A stretch of DNA of 64,000 bases from Thauera aromatica K172 (GTDB lineage: Bacteria; Pseudomonadota; Gammaproteobacteria; Burkholderiales; Rhodocyclaceae): positions 62,001-126,000 of the forward strand of contig NZ_CP028339.1 in NCBI RefSeq assembly GCF_003030465.1, read 5' to 3'. Positions 61,954 to 64,000 of the stretch are shown here, piece after piece (within the stretch, counting starts at the first letter, position 1; each line of letters begins with the position of its first letter). Below the pieces are notes generated by a model that worked only from the letters and a program-made list of their open reading frames with translations, did no database searches and was not told the origin of the DNA. The position numbers and the translations under genes are program-made.

Positions 61954-63168
61954 TCAGGCCGGCGCCAGGCGGCGCGTCACCTTCGCTTCGCGGATCGGCA
62001 GGTTGACCAGCGCGGCCATGCCCGCGAGCGCGATGTCGGCGTACCACATCCAGCTGAAATCGCCGAACTCGACGAGCGCCAGGCCGCCGAGCCAGGCGCC
62101 GAGGAAGCCGCCGGTCTGGTGCGACAGCAGGGTGAGGCCGAACAGCGTGCCGAGGTAGCGCACGCCGAACAGCTTGCCGACGATCGCCGCGGTCGGCGGC
62201 ACCGTCGCCAGCCAGGTGAAGCCGAGGCCGGCGGCGAACAGGTAGAAGGTCCATTCGGTGCGCGGCATCATCAGGTAGGCGGCGACCAGCAGCGCGCGCG
62301 AAGCGTACATCGCGGCGAGGATGTGCTTGCTGCGGTAGCGCGACACGCAGGCCCCGGCGTAGAGGCTGCCGGCGATGTTGGCCAGGCCGATGATGGCCAG
62401 CGACCAGCTCGCCACCGTGGGCGGCAGGCCGCACAGCTCGACTTCGCCTGGCAGGTGGGTGACGAGAAAGGCGATGTGGAAGCCGCAGGTGAAAAACCCC
62501 AGATGCAGCAGGCGGTAGCTGCGGTCCTTGAGCGCGTCGCCGATCGCCCGCAGCACGCCGTGGTCGGCCTCGGCGTGCGCCACCGGGGGGGCGCCGGCGC
62601 GCGTCAGGCGGCCGATCAGCGGCAGCGCGGCCAGCGTCATCAGCGCCATCGCCCACATCGCGCCCATCCAGCCCACGGTCTGGATCAGCTTCTGCAGGAT
62701 CGGGGCGAACAGGAACTGGCCGAAGGAGCCGCCGGCGTTGATCACGCCCGAGGCGGTGCCGCGCGCTTCGAGCGGAATGCGCTGGGCGGCAGCGCCGATC
62801 AGCACCGAGAAGCTGGCCGCGCCGGAACCCATCGCCGTCATCAGCCCGATCGTCAGCACGAGGCCGAAGGCGGAGTCGATGAAGGGCGTGATCGCGCTGC
62901 CGAGCGCGAGCAGCAGCAGCGCGCCGACCAGCACCGGGCGGGCGCCGTAGCGGTCGGCGACGGCGCCCGCCACCGGCTGGACCGCCCCCCAGACGAACTG
63001 GGCCACCGCCATCGCCAGGCTGATGGTGGCGATTCCCAGCCCGGTGGCGGTGTTGAGCGGGCCGACGAAGAGACCCATCGACTGGCGTGCGCCCATCGTC
63101 ACCAGCAGGATGCCGGCCGCGGCGAGGGTGGTCAGGAGGACGTCACGGGAGTCGAGCGAACGGAACAT
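61954..63168 (-). CDS. MFS transporter (monocarboxylate/OFA-like)
   Basis: A 404-residue major facilitator with about 12 membrane helices; conserved loops include GAVADRYGARPVL and the gap between helices 6 and 7 (RLTRAGAPPVAHAEADH). It resembles oxalate/formate or monocarboxylate carriers. It is convergent with the acyl-CoA dehydrogenases, so organic acid uptake or export is a reasonable guess. The substrate is not known. Confidence 0.82.
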   Translation of the reverse strand: MFRSLDSRDVLLTTLAAAGILLVTMGARQSMGLFVGPLNTATGLGIATISLAMAVAQFVWGAVQPVAGAVADRYGARPVLVGALLLLALGSAITPFIDSAFGLVLTIGLMTAMGSGAASFSVLIGAAAQRIPLEARGTASGVINAGGSFGQFLFAPILQKLIQTVGWMGAMWAMALMTLAALPLIGRLTRAGAPPVAHAEADHGVLRAIGDALKDRSYRLLHLGFFTCGFHIAFLVTHLPGEVELCGLPPTVASWSLAIIGLANIAGSLYAGACVSRYRSKHILAAMYASRALLVAAYLMMPRTEWTFYLFAAGLGFTWLATVPPTAAIVGKLFGVRYLGTLFGLTLLSHQTGGFLGAWLGGLALVEFGDFSWMWYADIALAGMAALVNLPIREAKVTRRLAPA

Positions 63169-63547
63169 GGGGAGGCATCCGGAGCCGCGATCGGCGTTGA
63201 AGTATCGGCCCGCACTATAGTGGCCGGGGGCGCCGCCGGATAGCCTCGGGTGGTCCCGCTCGGCGGCCCGGGCTGCGGGGCGCGGCGCTCGTGCCGGCGT
63301 TGCCGGCTCCCGGGCGCCGGGCGGAACGGCGGTGCCGATCCCGCCCGCGGCCGGTGCGGGCGCCGATATGGGCGCCGATACGGCCCCGGCGATCGTGCAC
63401 GGGGCCCCTCACGGATCCTTCGATGCAAAGATAAACCAATGTTTCAGCATGATTATTTCGTGAAACACGGCGCGCGCGGACTAGGCTTCGGGCGCGCTTC
63501 GGCGTAGAATCGCGCCCCTTCTCCACCAGCTTTCCGGCGCGGCGCGC
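63169..63547. other. Intergenic region before mnmG
   Basis: About 380 bases between the MFS start and mnmG, with no supported gene. An inverted repeat TGTTTCA (63440-63446) / TGAAACA (63461-63467) lies in an AT-rich patch about 80 bases before mnmG and may mark its promoter. No consensus TTATCCACA DnaA box was noticed. Confidence 0.5.
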
Positions 63548-64000
63548 ATGATGCTCTACCCCACCCGTTTCGACGTCATCGTGGTCGGCGGCGGTCACGC
63601 CGGGACCGAGGCCGCGCTCGCCGCGGCGCGCATGGGGGCGGCCACGCTGCTGCTCACCCACAACCTCGAGACCCTCGGCGCGATGAGCTGCAACCCGTCG
63701 ATCGGCGGCATCGGCAAGGGCCACCTGGTGAAGGAGGTCGATGCGCTGGGCGGGGCGATGGCCGCCGCCACTGACGAGGGCGGGATCCAGTTCCGCATCC
63801 TCAACGCCTCCAAGGGGCCGGCGGTGCGCGCCACCCGCGCCCAGGCCGACCGCGTGCTGTACAAGGCGGCGATCCGGACGCGGCTGGAGAACCAGCCCAA
63901 GCTGTGGCTGTTCCAGCAGGCGGTCGACGACCTCACCGTGGTCGGCGACCGCGTCACCGGGGTGGTGACCCAGATCGGCCTGCGCTTCGAGGCGCAGGCG
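63548..64000 (+). CDS. mnmG: tRNA uridine-5-carboxymethylaminomethyl modification enzyme, N-terminal part
   Basis: The first 151 residues of MnmG (GidA), the FAD enzyme that with MnmE modifies the wobble uridine of certain tRNAs. The FAD-binding [19 protein letters not shown], the segments [20 protein letters not shown] and [20 protein letters not shown] match E. coli MnmG closely. Two adjacent ATGs (63548 and 63551) are possible starts. The gene runs off the window. Confidence 0.95.
   Translation, partial: MMLYPTRFDVIVVGGGHAGTEAALAAARMGAATLLLTHNLETLGAMSCNPSIGGIGKGHLVKEVDALGGAMAAATDEGGIQFRILNASKGPAVRATRAQADRVLYKAAIRTRLENQPKLWLFQQAVDDLTVVGDRVTGVVTQIGLRFEAQA

Noticed and set aside
63440..63467. 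Region upstream of mnmG as oriC
   Set aside because: mnmG is often near the origin, but no DnaA boxes or parAB genes are visible within the window.

Overview
The window is high-GC, gene-dense DNA. Gene order and protein features (def / LysM protein / dprA / smg / topB at one end, mnmG at the other, plus aromatic-acid genes typical of denitrifiers) point to a betaproteobacterium of the Rhodocyclales, most likely Thauera or a close Azoarcus/Aromatoleum relative. This placement is inferred from protein recognition, not from a search. No rRNA, tRNA, CRISPR array or complete insertion sequence was found.

Layout. 1-5.8 kb: the edge of def, then a LysM secreted protein, dprA, smg and topB. 5.9-8.2 kb: a phenylpyruvate/indolepyruvate decarboxylase divergent from an Lrp-type regulator. 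8.2-12.9 kb: stress and envelope genes (dps, oxyR, a Do-type protease, cytochrome c', cytochrome b561). 13.0-19.1 kb: one very long gene for a tandem (double) UvrA, carrying several palindromic DNA elements translated in frame. 19.2-21.2 kb: a lower-GC pair, an AlbA_2/ATPase-fold protein and an unknown partner. 21.4-27.5 kb: a compact six-gene Mrp/Pha cation/proton antiporter operon with fused A and B subunits. 27.5-28.65 kb: a TerC/Alx-type protein behind a yybP-ykoY manganese riboswitch with a terminator. 29.1-37.7 kb: a CNNM/CorC-like protein, a ParDE pair, a LEA-type lipoprotein, an ABC exporter and an SbcCD-like nuclease/ATPase pair. 38-41.3 kb: a low-GC secreted M43 metalloprotease and a DUF6351 protein. 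41.3-45.2 kb: a MarR-controlled FAD monooxygenase unit and an FMN alpha-hydroxyacid dehydrogenase. 45.3-50.7 kb: an AidB-like gene broken by a 4-bp duplication, a periplasmic DNA ligase, and leuA divergent from a second Lrp-type regulator. 50.7-59.4 kb: a tungstate-binding protein, PaaX, a three-subunit molybdoenzyme operon led by fdhD, and a ModE-like regulator. 59.5-63.2 kb: a pimeloyl-CoA-type acyl-CoA dehydrogenase pair and an MFS carrier. 63.5 kb to the end: the start of mnmG.

How it fits together. The molybdoenzyme operon has no Tat signals, so it should face the cytoplasm. It lies beside PaaX (a phenylacetyl-CoA sensor), a tungstate-binding protein and FdhD, and the window also holds a phenylpyruvate decarboxylase. 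The most economical reading is phenylacetyl-CoA:acceptor oxidoreductase (PadBCD) of anaerobic phenylalanine/phenylacetate degradation. Other oxidoreductases of the family cannot be excluded from sequence alone.

The most unusual features are the palindromic elements inside the double-UvrA gene, the altered iron-sulfur motif of the molybdoenzyme, the near-identical operators of the two Lrp genes, the MarR-type operators overlapping a good promoter, and the frameshifted aidB.
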